64,000 nucleotides of DNA from Companilactobacillus suantsaicola (GTDB lineage Bacteria > Bacillota > Bacilli > Lactobacillales > Lactobacillaceae). A model generated the notes under the pieces. That model was not told the DNA's origin, ran no database searches, and worked only from the letters and a program-made list of their open reading frames with translations. The DNA is taken from contig NZ_RKLY01000007.1 of NCBI RefSeq assembly GCF_004745525.1, positions 37,063 through 101,062 on the forward strand. Direction: 5' to 3'. Positions 1 to 9,483 of this stretch are shown piece by piece. Position numbers and translations under genes: made by a program. Position 1 is the stretch's first letter. Each line of letters opens with the position of its first letter.

Positions 1-36
1 AAAAGCTTATCGGAAAATTCCGGTAAGCTTTTTTTA
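1..36 (-). terminator. Intrinsic terminator of the WxL-like gene
   Basis: An inverted repeat with arms AAAAGCTTATCGG and CCGGTAAGCTTTT (one G.U pair) surrounds a short AT loop and ends in T-runs on both strands. It lies directly after the stop codon of the minus-strand surface-protein gene and could also stop transcription entering from the left. Confidence 0.8.
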
Positions 37-2019
37 TTATTCTACACTGTCAACGAAAGTCCAATCTAACTTTGCGTGATAGGTACCTGATTTATTTAAC
101 TTATTATTCATTTCTAACAAAACGCCTTTATCAGTCCGCCAGGAAAGTGAATTCATCATCTGACCACCAGCTGTTTCGGAAACTAAGGCTGTATTTCCCA
201 ACAGGTCTAGTTCAGAATCGTCGTTAATGTATTTTAGATGCCCTTGGAGCTCATTTTCTTGGTCATCCTTTAGTGGAGCTTCTTGTGACAAAAAGAGCTT
301 CAGTGCGGTTTTATTGCGTCTCATATCGTCGATTTCTAAAATATTGTTTGGCCAATTGGTTTCTGCTTGCCGATAAATCAATTTTTCATTGGCAATCGGT
401 TTGATATTACCGTAATCAATATCGTTGACTGAATATTCCAATTTATTCGTAATTAAATTAATTGTTCTCGTGTCACCAAATTTTTGATATGCAGACCCAT
501 TGTCATCGACACCATGCACGTATCCGGTTGAACGATAAGTTTCACGCTTATTGACGTCACTAATCGTGGTACTTACTTCGATAGCGTGACTCTGATTGAT
601 GCCAAAATTCAAATCAGAAATTTCCACCACATCTTCAGATTTACTATCAGTATTGATTTTAAAATCTACTGCAGTTCCATCAACTAAAACTTCGTTAACC
701 TTGCTACCCTTACGAATTGGCAAATAATAAGTCGCATTCTTTAACCGGCTGCCAGTACTCTTGTTAGCAATTTCTGTGTTATAAACTACATTGTCATCCC
801 CAATTACGTCGAACAACATAGTTGGCGAATCATTGCGATCACTCACAGTTTGATTAGTTAAAGTATCTTCAATATCAATCTCTGGTCCATCTTTTGATAA
901 AACGGTCAATTTAGCTTTGTTAGTGTCATATTCATACTTTTTACCACCACTTTTAACTTCAATATGAGCGAAAATTTCAGTTCCATCGTCATCTAGAGTT
1001 GTCACTGGCGTGGTGTGAGAAACTGAATTATTACCAATTTCAATTTCAGATTGTTCATGATTAATTGGATCTTCTTTGAACCAACGAATCGAATAAACTA
1101 AATCTTCTTGTTCTTCAAATTCACCAATATTTCCTAGCAACTTGAAAGTAGCACTCTCTCCGGCATAAACTGTTTGGTCATCAAGACCGCCACCAACCAT
1201 TACCGTGGTACTTGCTTCCTTAGTACTGCCATCAGAACTATTGATAGCAGTGGCAGTAACCTTAACTTCACCAGTAATAGCTCGATTATTGGCGGTTATT
1301 AAACCGGTATCTTCATCAATGGTAGCAATTTCAGGTTTATCAATACTCCACTTTACAGTACCAGTGAAATCCGCTGGAGAAATTTTTGCTCTAGCATAAG
1401 TTGAAGTCGTAGTGATTTCATTCTCTAAATTATAAATGTAGTCATCATCAGTCGTTACACTTAAATCTTGTATATCAACATCGCTATCTAAAGCGTGGAC
1501 AGTAGCAACTTTAGTCCAAACCTGTGGATCTAAAAAAGAAGGTCCAAGTAACATATACCAGGCCGTTCTCAACTGATAATACTTCACTCCAACCTGCTTA
1601 GGCGTGACAGTTAAATTGCGATTACTTCCGCCATTTTTATCACTGACCTTGCTCCAAGTTCTTCCGTCGGAACTTTCATACCATTGATAATGCTGCCAAG
1701 AAGTAAACGTTAAAATCTTTGTTACTAGCGCACGACCAGCATCGGTATATAGCGTCACTGGGTTTCCTTCAATCGTATAGACATGTTCTTCCGGTTGAAG
1801 GCTGTAACCAGAAGTCATCCACATCCCTAAAAACTTTTTAACATCGCCAGTTGGTTCGTGTTTGGGAACGATATTAACTTCGTCACGGTTATCAATTACT
1901 TCGGTAGCAATTTCAGCGGCTTCAATTTCTTTATTTTTCTTGAGTACTAAGCGTCCTGCAAAAAAAGAAAACATAATTATGCAAATAAGGAATTTTTTAA
2001 AATTAGTTGATTTGCGCAT
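37..2019 (-). CDS. WxL-like cell-surface protein with Ig-like region
   Basis: A secreted protein of 660 residues. A basic start (MRKSTNFKK) precedes a hydrophobic signal segment of about 17 residues. A bacterial Ig-like (BIG2-type) stretch lies at about 200-280 (TVKWSIDKPEIATIDEDTG), followed by beta-rich Ser/Thr/Asp-rich sequence. The last 120 residues resemble a WxL cell-wall-binding domain: an Y-x-A-x-L-x-W ending (GTYHAKLDWTFVDSVE) and a region like the first WxL box in which Trp is lost (TALKLFLSQ). WxL domains bind peptidoglycan non-covalently. The start at 2019 is chosen because AAAGAAAGGG lies upstream and a longer frame from 2043 would begin at the likely transcription start. Neither LPXTG nor other WxL-cluster genes are visible nearby. 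The family call is inferred from the C-terminal pattern. Confidence 0.65.
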   Translation of the reverse strand: MRKSTNFKKFLICIIMFSFFAGRLVLKKNKEIEAAEIATEVIDNRDEVNIVPKHEPTGDVKKFLGMWMTSGYSLQPEEHVYTIEGNPVTLYTDAGRALVTKILTFTSWQHYQWYESSDGRTWSKVSDKNGGSNRNLTVTPKQVGVKYYQLRTAWYMLLGPSFLDPQVWTKVATVHALDSDVDIQDLSVTTDDDYIYNLENEITTTSTYARAKISPADFTGTVKWSIDKPEIATIDEDTGLITANNRAITGEVKVTATAINSSDGSTKEASTTVMVGGGLDDQTVYAGESATFKLLGNIGEFEEQEDLVYSIRWFKEDPINHEQSEIEIGNNSVSHTTPVTTLDDDGTEIFAHIEVKSGGKKYEYDTNKAKLTVLSKDGPEIDIEDTLTNQTVSDRNDSPTMLFDVIGDDNVVYNTEIANKSTGSRLKNATYYLPIRKGSKVNEVLVDGTAVDFKINTDSKSEDVVEISDLNFGINQSHAIEVSTTISDVNKRETYRSTGYVHGVDDNGSAYQKFGDTRTINLITNKLEYSVNDIDYGNIKPIANEKLIYRQAETNWPNNILEIDDMRRNKTALKLFLSQEAPLKDDQENELQGHLKYINDDSELDLLGNTALVSETAGGQMMNSLSWRTDKGVLLEMNNKLNKSGTYHAKLDWTFVDSVE

Positions 2020-2052
2020 ATTTATGAATACCCTTTCTTTCATTCTATAAGG

Positions 2053-2061
2053 ATTATATCA
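2053..2061 (-). promoter_or_regulatory. Extended -10 promoter of the WxL-like gene
   Basis: The minus strand reads TGATATAAT, a perfect TATAAT preceded by the TGn of an extended -10. No good -35 element stands 17 bases upstream. The likely transcription start is near 2045, which supports the inner start codon at 2019. Confidence 0.55.
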
Positions 2062-2162
2062 TCCAAAAATATGTACAAAAGTCAAATTTAACAAAATATT
2101 TTTAAATAAATAGATTTATTACCAGTACATTTTATTTGACAATCAAAATATAGTAATATTTT

Positions 2163-3467
2163 TTAAAATAAATATTCTAAATCACTAGCTGCAGTTGGGT
2201 AAGCTAAAATTTCTTTTTGAACATCCTGATGCGTCATCTTTTGTTCAATCGCTTTAGTTAATAGATTGATAAAACTATCAGCTTCTTGACTCAAAACAGT
2301 TGCCCCAATAATTTGTTCTTGTTCATTTAAAAAGATTTTCACTTTAGCGACAGGTTCATTGCTGTGACGATATGAGAACCAACCGGTAACGTCCTGGTCA
2401 ACCACCTTACTGCCAGTTTGTGCACCAACTTTGGCAAGTTTAGGACTGCCGTAAACAACAGTTGGAATAAGTGGCAACTGAAGATCTTCAGTAGTCTCTT
2501 GCAAAATAACTTCACTGACGTAGTTAGCTTCAAAGCCTGCTACCGGAGTCAACTTAGGAGCTTTAGTTGAAACAACATCCCCAATAGCAAAAATCTTATC
2601 ATTGCTGGATTGCAATTTAGAATTCACAACTACCCCGTGTTTGTCAGTTTTCACATTAGCTTTGGTTAAATCTAAGAAATCAGTATTAGGAATTCTTCCG
2701 GTTGCGCCAATCACCAAATCAGTTGGCAAATTCAAATTGTCGGCTTTGATCGTGAATTGATCGTTATCCTTAACAATCTCTTTGGTATCAACGTTGAAAT
2801 GGAATTCCACTCCTTTTTGTTCAAGCTGTTTAACTAATTCATTAACGTAATCTTGATCAAAGGCCTTCAATGGATGGCCGTTATGATGGATCACATGGAC
2901 CTTTGCTCCAGTTGCATTAGCAATCGTTGCCATTTCAAAGGCAATATAACCAGCACCAATAATAGCAACCGTTTTAGGCATTTGCTTCAACGATAAGAAA
3001 TCAGTACTCGAAAGCAAATTTTCTTTTCCTTTGATATCCAAATAACTAGGACGTTGACCAGTAGCGATGATGAAATGATCAGCAGAATATGTTGCTTCGT
3101 TGACGACTAATTCATTTTCCGAAATAAACTTAGGTTCACCATCGATCGTTGTGATACCAGCATTGATAGCTCCGTCTTTGCTACCTTTAGATACTGGATC
3201 AGTAAAGGTCTCCTTAAATTTTTCAATTTCGGACCAATTAACAAATGGTACATCACTAAAACCTTTGCCTTTTAATTGAGCCACTTTGTCTCGAGCTTCA
3301 ACGGCAGCTATGAAAACCTTCTTTGGATCACAGCCACGATTAGGACAAGTTCCGCCCCAGAGATTATTTTCAATAATAGTAACATTTTGACCGGCCGCAG
3401 CTAACTTCGACCCAGCCGCCAATCCACCTGGGCCAGCACCAATGATAATCGTATCAAATTTTTCCAT
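2163..3467 (-). CDS. Glutathione-reductase-family FAD/NAD(P) oxidoreductase
   Basis: A 434-residue class I pyridine nucleotide-disulphide oxidoreductase. It has an N-terminal FAD site (IIIGAGPGGLAAG, about 8-20), the redox-active disulphide motif GGTCPNRGCDPKK (about 38-50), an NAD(P) Rossmann motif (AIIGAGYIAFE, about 168-178), the ATGRIPN segment, and the second FAD motif (FAIGDV). A C-terminal dimerisation domain follows. The usual C-terminal catalytic His-Pro-Thr is replaced by Tyr-Pro-Thr (AYPTAASDLEYLF), so a classical glutathione or lipoamide reductase role is uncertain. Relatives annotated as glutathione reductase-like are common in lactobacilli and are thought to act in thiol redox balance. 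It starts just behind the lepA terminator with a purine-rich GGAGG-type site. Confidence 0.85.
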   Translation of the reverse strand: MEKFDTIIIGAGPGGLAAGSKLAAAGQNVTIIENNLWGGTCPNRGCDPKKVFIAAVEARDKVAQLKGKGFSDVPFVNWSEIEKFKETFTDPVSKGSKDGAINAGITTIDGEPKFISENELVVNEATYSADHFIIATGQRPSYLDIKGKENLLSSTDFLSLKQMPKTVAIIGAGYIAFEMATIANATGAKVHVIHHNGHPLKAFDQDYVNELVKQLEQKGVEFHFNVDTKEIVKDNDQFTIKADNLNLPTDLVIGATGRIPNTDFLDLTKANVKTDKHGVVVNSKLQSSNDKIFAIGDVVSTKAPKLTPVAGFEANYVSEVILQETTEDLQLPLIPTVVYGSPKLAKVGAQTGSKVVDQDVTGWFSYRHSNEPVAKVKIFLNEQEQIIGATVLSQEADSFINLLTKAIEQKMTHQDVQKEILAYPTAASDLEYLF

Positions 3468-3483
3468 AACAAGACCTCCAAAT

Positions 3484-3521
3484 AAAAAAGCTTATAACGA
3501 GTATATAAACTCATTATAAGC
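3484..3521 (-). terminator. lepA terminator
   Basis: Arms GCTTATAACGAGT and ACTCATTATAAGC form a 13-bp stem with one mismatch, followed on the minus strand by a T-run. It lies 7 bases after the lepA stop. The following oxidoreductase gene starts only about 17 bases beyond it, so that gene depends on read-through or on a promoter hidden in the stem. Confidence 0.85.
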
Positions 3522-3527
3522 AATTCC

Positions 3528-5375
3528 TTAATTATTAGTGTCTTCTTTGCCTCGGTTAAGATTCAAGACTGACATGAACGCTTCTTGAGGAATCGAAACC
3601 TTACCGACTTCCTTCATTCGCTTCTTACCAGCTTTTTGCTTGTTCAACAACTTATCACGACGAGTTCGATCACCACCATAAAGCTTAGCCGTAACATCCT
3701 TTCGATAAGCCTTAACATTGGCACGAGCCACGATTTTATTACCAATTGCAGCTTGAATTGGAATTTCAAACATTTGTCTTGGAATAACTTCCTTCAAACG
3801 AGCCACGATATCACGACCACGTTTTTGAGCAAAGTCCTTGTGAACGATGAAACTCAAAGCATCAACCGGTTCACCATTCAAGAGAATATCCATCTTGACC
3901 AATTCACTTGGCTCATAATCATCAACATCATAATCCAAAGATGCATATCCCTTAGTATTTGACTTCAAATCATCAAAGAAATCGAAGATAATTTCGAGTA
4001 GTGGCAACTTGTAAATAACGTTCACGCGATATTTATCCAAGTAATCCATGGTTACGAACTCACCACGTTTTCTTTGGCACAATTCCATTACTGGACCAAC
4101 GAAGTCTTCTGGAACCATAATTTCTGCGCGCACAAACGGTTCACGCACTTCTTTAATTTCTGAAGCATCTGGTAACTCAGCCGGATTATCAACGATAATT
4201 TCTCGACCGTCAGTTGTTGTAACGTGATAATCAACTGATGGTGAAGTTGTAATCAAATCAAGATCAAAGTCACGCTCCAAACGTTCTTGGACCACATCCA
4301 TATGCAATAATCCTAAGAAACCAACCCGGAATCCAAAGCCTAAAGCTTGGGAAGTTTCTGGCTCGTATTCCAAAGCGGCATCATTTAGTTGCAACTTGTC
4401 GAGTGCTTCATGCAAATCTTCATACTTAGCGTTATCAACTGGATAAAGACCGGCATAAACCATCGGTGTACTCTTACGATAACCTGTCAAAGGTGCATCA
4501 GTTGGATTATCAGCTAAAGTAACCGTATCACCAACTTGTGTATCTTTAACAGTTTTAATGCTAGCAGTGATATAACCAACATCCCCAGCCATCAAATAAT
4601 CACGTTTAACGGCCTTAGGAGACATCACACCGACTTCTGTAACTTCAAAGGTCTTCTTATTACTCATCAATTCAATCGTGTCTCCGACCTTTACAACGCC
4701 TTCACGAACACGAACATCCAAAACAACTCCACGGTAACTATCGTAAACTGAATCAAAGATCAAAGCCTTTAAAGGTTTATCCAAATCCCCTTCCGGAGCT
4801 GGAACATCAGACACGATTCTTTCGAGTAACTCATCGACACCAATACCAGTTTTAGCACTCATCAAAATTGATGATTCAGCATCAATTCCGATCATCTCTT
4901 CAATTTCTTCTTTGACTTTGTCTGGTTCAGCTGATGGCAAGTCAATTTTATTAATTACGGGAACAATTTCCAAATCGTTATCAATTGCCAAATAAGCATT
5001 GGCTAAAGTTTGTGCTTCAACACCTTGAGCGGCGTCAACTACCAACAAGGCCCCTTCACAAGCAGCTAGTGACCGTGAAACTTCATAAGAAAAGTCCACG
5101 TGTCCTGGAGTATCAATCAAATGGAAAATATAAGTTTTTCCATCCTTGGCTTCGTACTCTAATTCAACCGCATTCAACTTGATCGTAATTCCACGTTCAC
5201 GCTCCAAATCCATATCATCAAGGATTTGTGCCTTCATATCACGCTTGGCTACAGTTTTTGTTCTTTCCAAAATTCGATCAGCAATCGTTGATTTACCATG
5301 ATCGATATGCGCTACGATAGAAAAATTACGAATCCTTTTTTGTCTTTCTTTTAACTTATCGAGATCTAAACCCAT
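3528..5375 (-). CDS. lepA: Elongation factor 4 (LepA), ribosomal GTPase
   Basis: A 615-residue translational GTPase that back-translocates or remodels stalled or mis-translocated ribosomes. The G1 motif AHIDHGKST lies at about 22-30. [13 protein letters not shown] is the switch I region, followed by DTPGHVDF (G3) and NKIDLP (G4). The EF-G-like domains II, III and V follow. The LepA-specific C-terminal domain carries the hallmark [20 protein letters not shown] near residues 563-582. Length and ending ([13 protein letters not shown]) are typical. It follows the chaperone operon, as in other lactobacilli, but is separated from dnaJ by two hairpin repeats and a terminator, so it is probably transcribed independently. 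Confidence 0.98.
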   Translation of the reverse strand: MGLDLDKLKERQKRIRNFSIVAHIDHGKSTIADRILERTKTVAKRDMKAQILDDMDLERERGITIKLNAVELEYEAKDGKTYIFHLIDTPGHVDFSYEVSRSLAACEGALLVVDAAQGVEAQTLANAYLAIDNDLEIVPVINKIDLPSAEPDKVKEEIEEMIGIDAESSILMSAKTGIGVDELLERIVSDVPAPEGDLDKPLKALIFDSVYDSYRGVVLDVRVREGVVKVGDTIELMSNKKTFEVTEVGVMSPKAVKRDYLMAGDVGYITASIKTVKDTQVGDTVTLADNPTDAPLTGYRKSTPMVYAGLYPVDNAKYEDLHEALDKLQLNDAALEYEPETSQALGFGFRVGFLGLLHMDVVQERLERDFDLDLITTSPSVDYHVTTTDGREIIVDNPAELPDASEIKEVREPFVRAEIMVPEDFVGPVMELCQRKRGEFVTMDYLDKYRVNVIYKLPLLEIIFDFFDDLKSNTKGYASLDYDVDDYEPSELVKMDILLNGEPVDALSFIVHKDFAQKRGRDIVARLKEVIPRQMFEIPIQAAIGNKIVARANVKAYRKDVTAKLYGGDRTRRDKLLNKQKAGKKRMKEVGKVSIPQEAFMSVLNLNRGKEDTNN

Positions 5376-5448
5376 AAATTATTTCCTTTCTATCAGAAAT
5401 TTATCATTCTTTCTATTTTACACTATTCTACTACTATCTTCTAGACAA

Positions 5449-5482
5449 CAAAAAAGAAGAGGTTTTTTACCCCTTCTTTTTA
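5449..5482. terminator. Intrinsic terminator between dnaJ and lepA
   Basis: Arms AAAAAGAAGAGG and CCCCTTCTTTTT surround a short T-rich loop, with A/T runs on both sides, so it can work in both directions. On the minus strand it ends the transcript that leaves dnaJ and runs through the two hairpin repeats. Confidence 0.85.
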
Positions 5483-5490
5483 ACTTAAAC

Positions 5491-5608
5491 GAGTTACACA
5501 AGAGCAACTCCCTACGAGATAGTAAAACTTCTCAAACCGCTCGCAAAGTGCGCGAACAATTTATGAAGTTCCACTATCCTCCGGGAGCTGAGCGCTCTTG
5601 TTCCACTC
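5491..5608 (-). repeat. Long imperfect hairpin repeat, copy A
   Basis: A 118-bp inverted repeat. On the minus strand it opens with GAGTGGAACAAGAGC and closes with GCTCTTGTGTAACTC. Internal paired blocks include CTCCC/GGGAG, GATAGT/ACTATC, GAAC-TTC-type arms and an apical GCTCGCA/TGCGCGA stem. It shares its outer ends and size with copy B 12 bases away but differs in the interior, so the fold is conserved more than the sequence. It lies in the 365-base space between dnaJ and lepA, upstream of the terminator on the dnaJ transcript. No protein-coding frame is convincing here. The function is unknown. Confidence 0.75.
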
Positions 5609-5620
5609 TCTATCTGAAAT

Positions 5621-5735
5621 GAGTTGCACAAGCCAGACTCAGCCATATAGTTACATTCCCCAAATCACACGCAAGATCGGCGTGCAATTCGTGAAATTAG
5701 GCTATCTGTCTGAGTCTAACCGGCTTGTTCCACTC
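5621..5735 (-). repeat. Long imperfect hairpin repeat, copy B
   Basis: A 115-bp inverted repeat beginning 6 bases after the dnaJ stop. The minus strand opens GAGTGGAACAAGCC and closes GGCTTGTGCAACTC. Further paired blocks are AGACTCAG with its partner CTGAGTCT, ATAG with CTAT, and an apical CACGC/GCGTG stem around AAGATCG. It is a tandem partner of copy A, with the same edges and a different core. It may protect the dnaJ 3' end or be a mobile intergenic repeat. Confidence 0.75.
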
Positions 5736-5741
5736 TCTTTG

Positions 5742-6878
5742 TTATTCACCTTTAAAGGCGTCTCTTACTTTATTGAAAAAGTTACTATCTTTTTCCTTAA
5801 CTTTGTCGCCACCGGCTTCAGCAAATTTCTTCAAAGCACTGCGTTGTTCAGCGGAAAGCTTTCTTGGCGTAACAATATTAACTGTGACCTTTTCGTCCCC
5901 GATACTCTTACTATTAAGAACTGGAGCACCTTTGCCACGTAATCTAAACGTTGTACCAGTTTGCGTACCACTTGGGATATTCAACTTAACTGGTCCATGA
6001 ACCGTATTAACCTTGATTTCATCACCCAAAGTAGCTTGTGGGAAACTGATATTTACTGAGGCGTAAATTGTTGAGCCATCACGTCTAAATTCCTTACTTG
6101 CAGCAACGTGGAAGACGATATAAAGATCACCATAAGGTCCACCGTTAGTTCCGGCTTCACCTTGACCATCAAGGCGCATTTGTTGTCCATCTTCAACACC
6201 AGCTGGTACAGTAACCTTCAATTCATGCTTTTCATTTACCTTACCTGAACCGTGGCAAATGTTGCACTTTTCTTTAATTTCTTTACCAGTACCATTGCAG
6301 ACATCACAGACAACTCTTGTACGCATACGGCCAAGTGGAGTTTGACGATCAACTTCAACATAACCTGAACCATGACATTTTGAACAAGTTTCTGGATGTG
6401 TTCCCGGCTTGGCACCAGAACCACCACAAGTAGAACATTCCTCTTCACGATTATAAGAAATGTTAGTCTTCTTACCGAAAACTCCTTCTTCAAAAGTCAA
6501 ATCCATGCGGTATTGAAGGTCGGAACCTTGTCTTGGGGCATTAGGATTTTGACGAGCAGCACCGCCACCGCCAAAGAATTGGCTAAAGATATCTTCAAAG
6601 CCGCCGAACTGATCTCCACCAGCTCCTCCGAAGCCACCAAATCCACCTTGGCCACCATTCATACCGGCAGAACCATATTGATCATATTGAGCACGCTTTT
6701 GTGGGTCTTTTAAGATTTCATAGGCTGCATTAACTTCCTTAAACTTAGCCTCCGCATCGGGAGCTTTGTTCAAATCAGGATGATATTTTTTTGAAAGTTT
6801 ACGAAACGCCTTTCTGATATCATCATCAGAAGCATTTTTATCAACGCCTAGTACGTCATATGGATTTCTATCTGCCAT
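5742..6878 (-). CDS. dnaJ: Chaperone protein DnaJ (Hsp40)
   Basis: A 378-residue co-chaperone that delivers unfolded clients to DnaK and stimulates its ATPase. The J domain (about 1-70) has the essential HPD in [10 protein letters not shown] Gly/Phe-rich linker (about 75-110) follows. Then comes a zinc domain with four CxxCxGxG repeats ([32 protein letters not shown]) that binds two zinc ions. The C-terminal substrate-binding beta domains finish the protein. It is a complete type I DnaJ. It is last in hrcA-grpE-dnaK-dnaJ. A hairpin in the 124-base gap after dnaK may lower its expression relative to dnaK. Confidence 0.98.
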   Translation of the reverse strand: MADRNPYDVLGVDKNASDDDIRKAFRKLSKKYHPDLNKAPDAEAKFKEVNAAYEILKDPQKRAQYDQYGSAGMNGGQGGFGGFGGAGGDQFGGFEDIFSQFFGGGGAARQNPNAPRQGSDLQYRMDLTFEEGVFGKKTNISYNREEECSTCGGSGAKPGTHPETCSKCHGSGYVEVDRQTPLGRMRTRVVCDVCNGTGKEIKEKCNICHGSGKVNEKHELKVTVPAGVEDGQQMRLDGQGEAGTNGGPYGDLYIVFHVAASKEFRRDGSTIYASVNISFPQATLGDEIKVNTVHGPVKLNIPSGTQTGTTFRLRGKGAPVLNSKSIGDEKVTVNIVTPRKLSAEQRSALKKFAEAGGDKVKEKDSNFFNKVRDAFKGE

Positions 6879-6931
6879 TAAATCACCTTTGTATGACAGG
6901 ACAATTTTGTCCTATTCCTTTTTAACGCTCA

Positions 6932-6992
6932 AAAGAGCAGTTATGTTCTTACTATACCATAACTGGTTTTAGTAATTAAATGACTGCTCTTT
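6932..6992 (-). terminator. Intercistronic hairpin between dnaK and dnaJ
   Basis: Outer arms AAAGAGCAGT and ACTGCTCTTT pair perfectly and enclose a smaller TTATG/CATAA stem. The 3' side is followed by only a short TTTT on the minus strand. It may be a partial terminator or a processing/stability hairpin that lets dnaJ be expressed at a lower level than dnaK. Confidence 0.6.
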
Positions 6993-7002
6993 ATCACAAT
7001 TA

Positions 7003-8859
7003 TTATTTATTATCCTTATCTTTATCAGGATCTACTTCTGAAAAGTCACCATCGACAGTGTTGTCGTCTGACTTCTTACCATCAGTTGAATCTTTAGCGT
7101 CGCCGCCAGCTTGTTGTTGTGCTTGTTGAGCTTGTTGATAAAGTTTTACAGACAAATCTTGAACGATTTTATTCAAATCGTCACGTTTCTTCTTCATGTC
7201 TTCAAGATCACCTGAGTCTTGAGCTTTCTTCAAAGCATCACGAGCATCTTGGGCTTTCTTGATTTCATCATCAGAAACCTTACCTTTCACGTCTTTTAGA
7301 GTCTTGTCAGTTGCGAACAATGTTTGTTCAACGTCATTCTTAACGTCGACTTCTTCCTTACGCTTGTTATCTTCTTCTTCGTGTTCCTTAGCTTCCTTCA
7401 TCATCTTGTCGATTTCTTCATCGCTCAAACCTGATGAACTCTTGATAGTAATCTTTTGTTCCTTGTTTGTGCCCAAATCTTTGGCAGATACATTAACGAT
7501 ACCGTTCTTATCAATATCGAATGTAACTTGAATTTGAGGTACGCCACGAGGTGCAGCAGGAATATCTGTCAATTGGAAACGACCTAAGGTCTTATTGTCA
7601 GCAGCCATTGGACGTTCACCTTGTAGAACATGGATATCAACAGCGCTTTGGTTATCAGCAGCAGTTGAGAAGACTTGTGACTTGCTTGTTGGGATAGTTG
7701 TATTTCTATCGATCAACTTAGTGAAGACACCACCCATTGTTTCGATACCAAGTGATAGAGGTGTAACATCAAGCAAAACAACATCCTTAACATCACCAGA
7801 GATAACACCACCTTGAATAGCAGCACCAAGAGCAACGGCTTCATCAGGGTTGATTGAGTGATCTGGGGCTTTACCAGTCCATTTTGCAACAGCATCTTGA
7901 ACAGCAGGGATACGTGTTGAACCACCATTTAGGATAACCTTGTCGATATCAGCATTTGTTAGATTTGCATCCTTCAAAGCATTGTCAACTGGAATCTTTG
8001 TTCTTTCAACTAAATCAGCTGTTAATTCATCAAACTTAGCACGTGTCAAAGTTTCTTCCAAGTGAAGTGGGCCATTAGCACCTGATGAAATAAATGGAAG
8101 ACTGATTGATGTTTGAGCAACACCCGACAAGTCCTTCTTAGCTTTTTCAGCAGCGTCCTTTAATCTTTGTAGAGCCATCTTATCTTGTGATAAGTCAACG
8201 CCGTTCTTTTCCTTAAATTGAGCAACTAGCCAGTCGATGATCTTTTGGTCAAAGTCATCTCCACCTAGACGTGTATCACCATTTGTTGAAAGTACTTCGA
8301 AGACTCCGTCACCTAATTGAAGGATAGAAACATCAAATGTACCACCACCAAGGTCATAAACAAGGATCTTTTCGTCACCCTTGTCATTGTCTAGACCATA
8401 AGCAAGTGCTGAAGCTGTTGGTTCGTTAACAATACGTTGAACGTTTAAACCAGCAATCTTACCAGCATCTTTTGTTGCTTGTCTTTGTGAATCATTGAAG
8501 TATGCAGGAACTGTGATAACAGCATCTGTAACCTTTTCACCTAAGTAGTCTTCTGAGAACTTCTTGATGTGCTGAAGAATGAAAGCAGAAATTTCTTGTG
8601 GTGTATAATCCTTACCACCAGCTGAAACTTTGTATCCTGCTTCACCCATATGACGCTTGATTGATGAAACTGTGTCAGGATTTGTGATTGCTTGTCTCTT
8701 GGCAACTTCACCAACTTGAATTTCACCATCTTTAAAAGCAACAACTGATGGAGTAGTTCTAGCACCTTCTGGGTTAGTGATGATCTTTGGAGATCCACCT
8801 TCCAAGACGGCTACAGCTGAGTTTGTAGTACCTAAATCAATACCAATAACTTTAGACAT
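7003..8859 (-). CDS. dnaK: Chaperone protein DnaK (Hsp70)
   Basis: A 618-residue ATP-dependent chaperone. The nucleotide-binding domain starts with [14 protein letters not shown] (phosphate 1), contains [14 protein letters not shown] (phosphate 2) and [13 protein letters not shown]. The linker [16 protein letters not shown] (about 360-375) joins it to the substrate-binding beta domain. A helical lid and a low-complexity Gln/Ala/Asp/Lys tail end the protein ([15 protein letters not shown]). The length fits Gram-positive DnaK, which lacks the insertion of proteobacterial forms. It lies 35 bases after grpE and is expressed from the CIRCE-controlled hrcA promoter. Confidence 0.99.
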   Translation of the reverse strand: MSKVIGIDLGTTNSAVAVLEGGSPKIITNPEGARTTPSVVAFKDGEIQVGEVAKRQAITNPDTVSSIKRHMGEAGYKVSAGGKDYTPQEISAFILQHIKKFSEDYLGEKVTDAVITVPAYFNDSQRQATKDAGKIAGLNVQRIVNEPTASALAYGLDNDKGDEKILVYDLGGGTFDVSILQLGDGVFEVLSTNGDTRLGGDDFDQKIIDWLVAQFKEKNGVDLSQDKMALQRLKDAAEKAKKDLSGVAQTSISLPFISSGANGPLHLEETLTRAKFDELTADLVERTKIPVDNALKDANLTNADIDKVILNGGSTRIPAVQDAVAKWTGKAPDHSINPDEAVALGAAIQGGVISGDVKDVVLLDVTPLSLGIETMGGVFTKLIDRNTTIPTSKSQVFSTAADNQSAVDIHVLQGERPMAADNKTLGRFQLTDIPAAPRGVPQIQVTFDIDKNGIVNVSAKDLGTNKEQKITIKSSSGLSDEEIDKMMKEAKEHEEEDNKRKEEVDVKNDVEQTLFATDKTLKDVKGKVSDDEIKKAQDARDALKKAQDSGDLEDMKKKRDDLNKIVQDLSVKLYQQAQQAQQQAGGDAKDSTDGKKSDDNTVDGDFSEVDPDKDKDNK

Positions 8860-8894
8860 AATAAAACCTCTTTTTTTAATTTCTTTTATTTAAA

Positions 8895-9467
8895 TTATTG
8901 AGCAACGACAACCATTGCTGGACGTAAAACACGATCTTCTAATTTATAACCTTTTTGTAAGACTTGAACGACTGTATCCTTCTTATGATCTTTATCTGCA
9001 GGAACAGTTTGAACGGCCTGACTGTCTGCTGGATCAAAAGCTTCACCAACATTGTCAATTACAGTAACATGATTATCATCTAAGGCTTTAACCATGTGCT
9101 GTTGAACCATTTCAATTCCCTTCTTGAGTTGCTTGCTGGCTTCATCGTCAGCTTTAACATCAAGAGCTCGTTCAAGATTATCCAAGACTGGAAGGATCTC
9201 AGTTGCTAGCTTTTGACCATCATACTTGAGAATTCCGGAAACTTCCTTCTTATGACGATTATTCATATTCTGAATTTCAGCTTGGCTTCTCAAGAATTTA
9301 TCTTCCAAATCCGCATTCTTAGCTTGAAGGTCTTTGATCTCTTTATCGCGAGGATCAACCTTTGCTTTTTCTTCCTTAGCTGATTTTTCAGCTTTCTTAT
9401 CAGTCTTTGAAGCTTCGTCTTTAGTTGGCTTTTGCTTCAAATCTTGATCTTTGTTCTTATCTGCCAT
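8895..9467 (-). CDS. grpE: Nucleotide exchange factor GrpE
   Basis: A 190-residue homodimeric co-chaperone that releases ADP from DnaK. The first 50 residues are a Lys/Glu/Asp-rich disordered stretch. A long coiled-coil helix follows ([22 protein letters not shown]), with the [19 protein letters not shown] segment of the family. The beta-wing head contains [12 protein letters not shown] and ends in [10 protein letters not shown] (family signature region VLRPAxVxV). It is the second gene of the heat-shock operon, 16 bases after hrcA, with a GGAGGAAG ribosome site. Confidence 0.97.
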   Translation of the reverse strand: MADKNKDQDLKQKPTKDEASKTDKKAEKSAKEEKAKVDPRDKEIKDLQAKNADLEDKFLRSQAEIQNMNNRHKKEVSGILKYDGQKLATEILPVLDNLERALDVKADDEASKQLKKGIEMVQQHMVKALDDNHVTVIDNVGEAFDPADSQAVQTVPADKDHKKDTVVQVLQKGYKLEDRVLRPAMVVVAQ

Positions 9468-9483
9468 TACTTCCTCCTAAATT

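Noticed and set aside
5491..5735. A small CRISPR array
   Set aside because: Only two units exist, each is a long palindrome with different cores, and there are no short identical repeats with unique spacers or cas genes.
5598..6000. Plus-strand open frames over the hairpin repeat and the end of dnaJ
   Set aside because: They run opposite dnaJ, cover the palindromic repeat, and lack a ribosome site or protein-like conservation.
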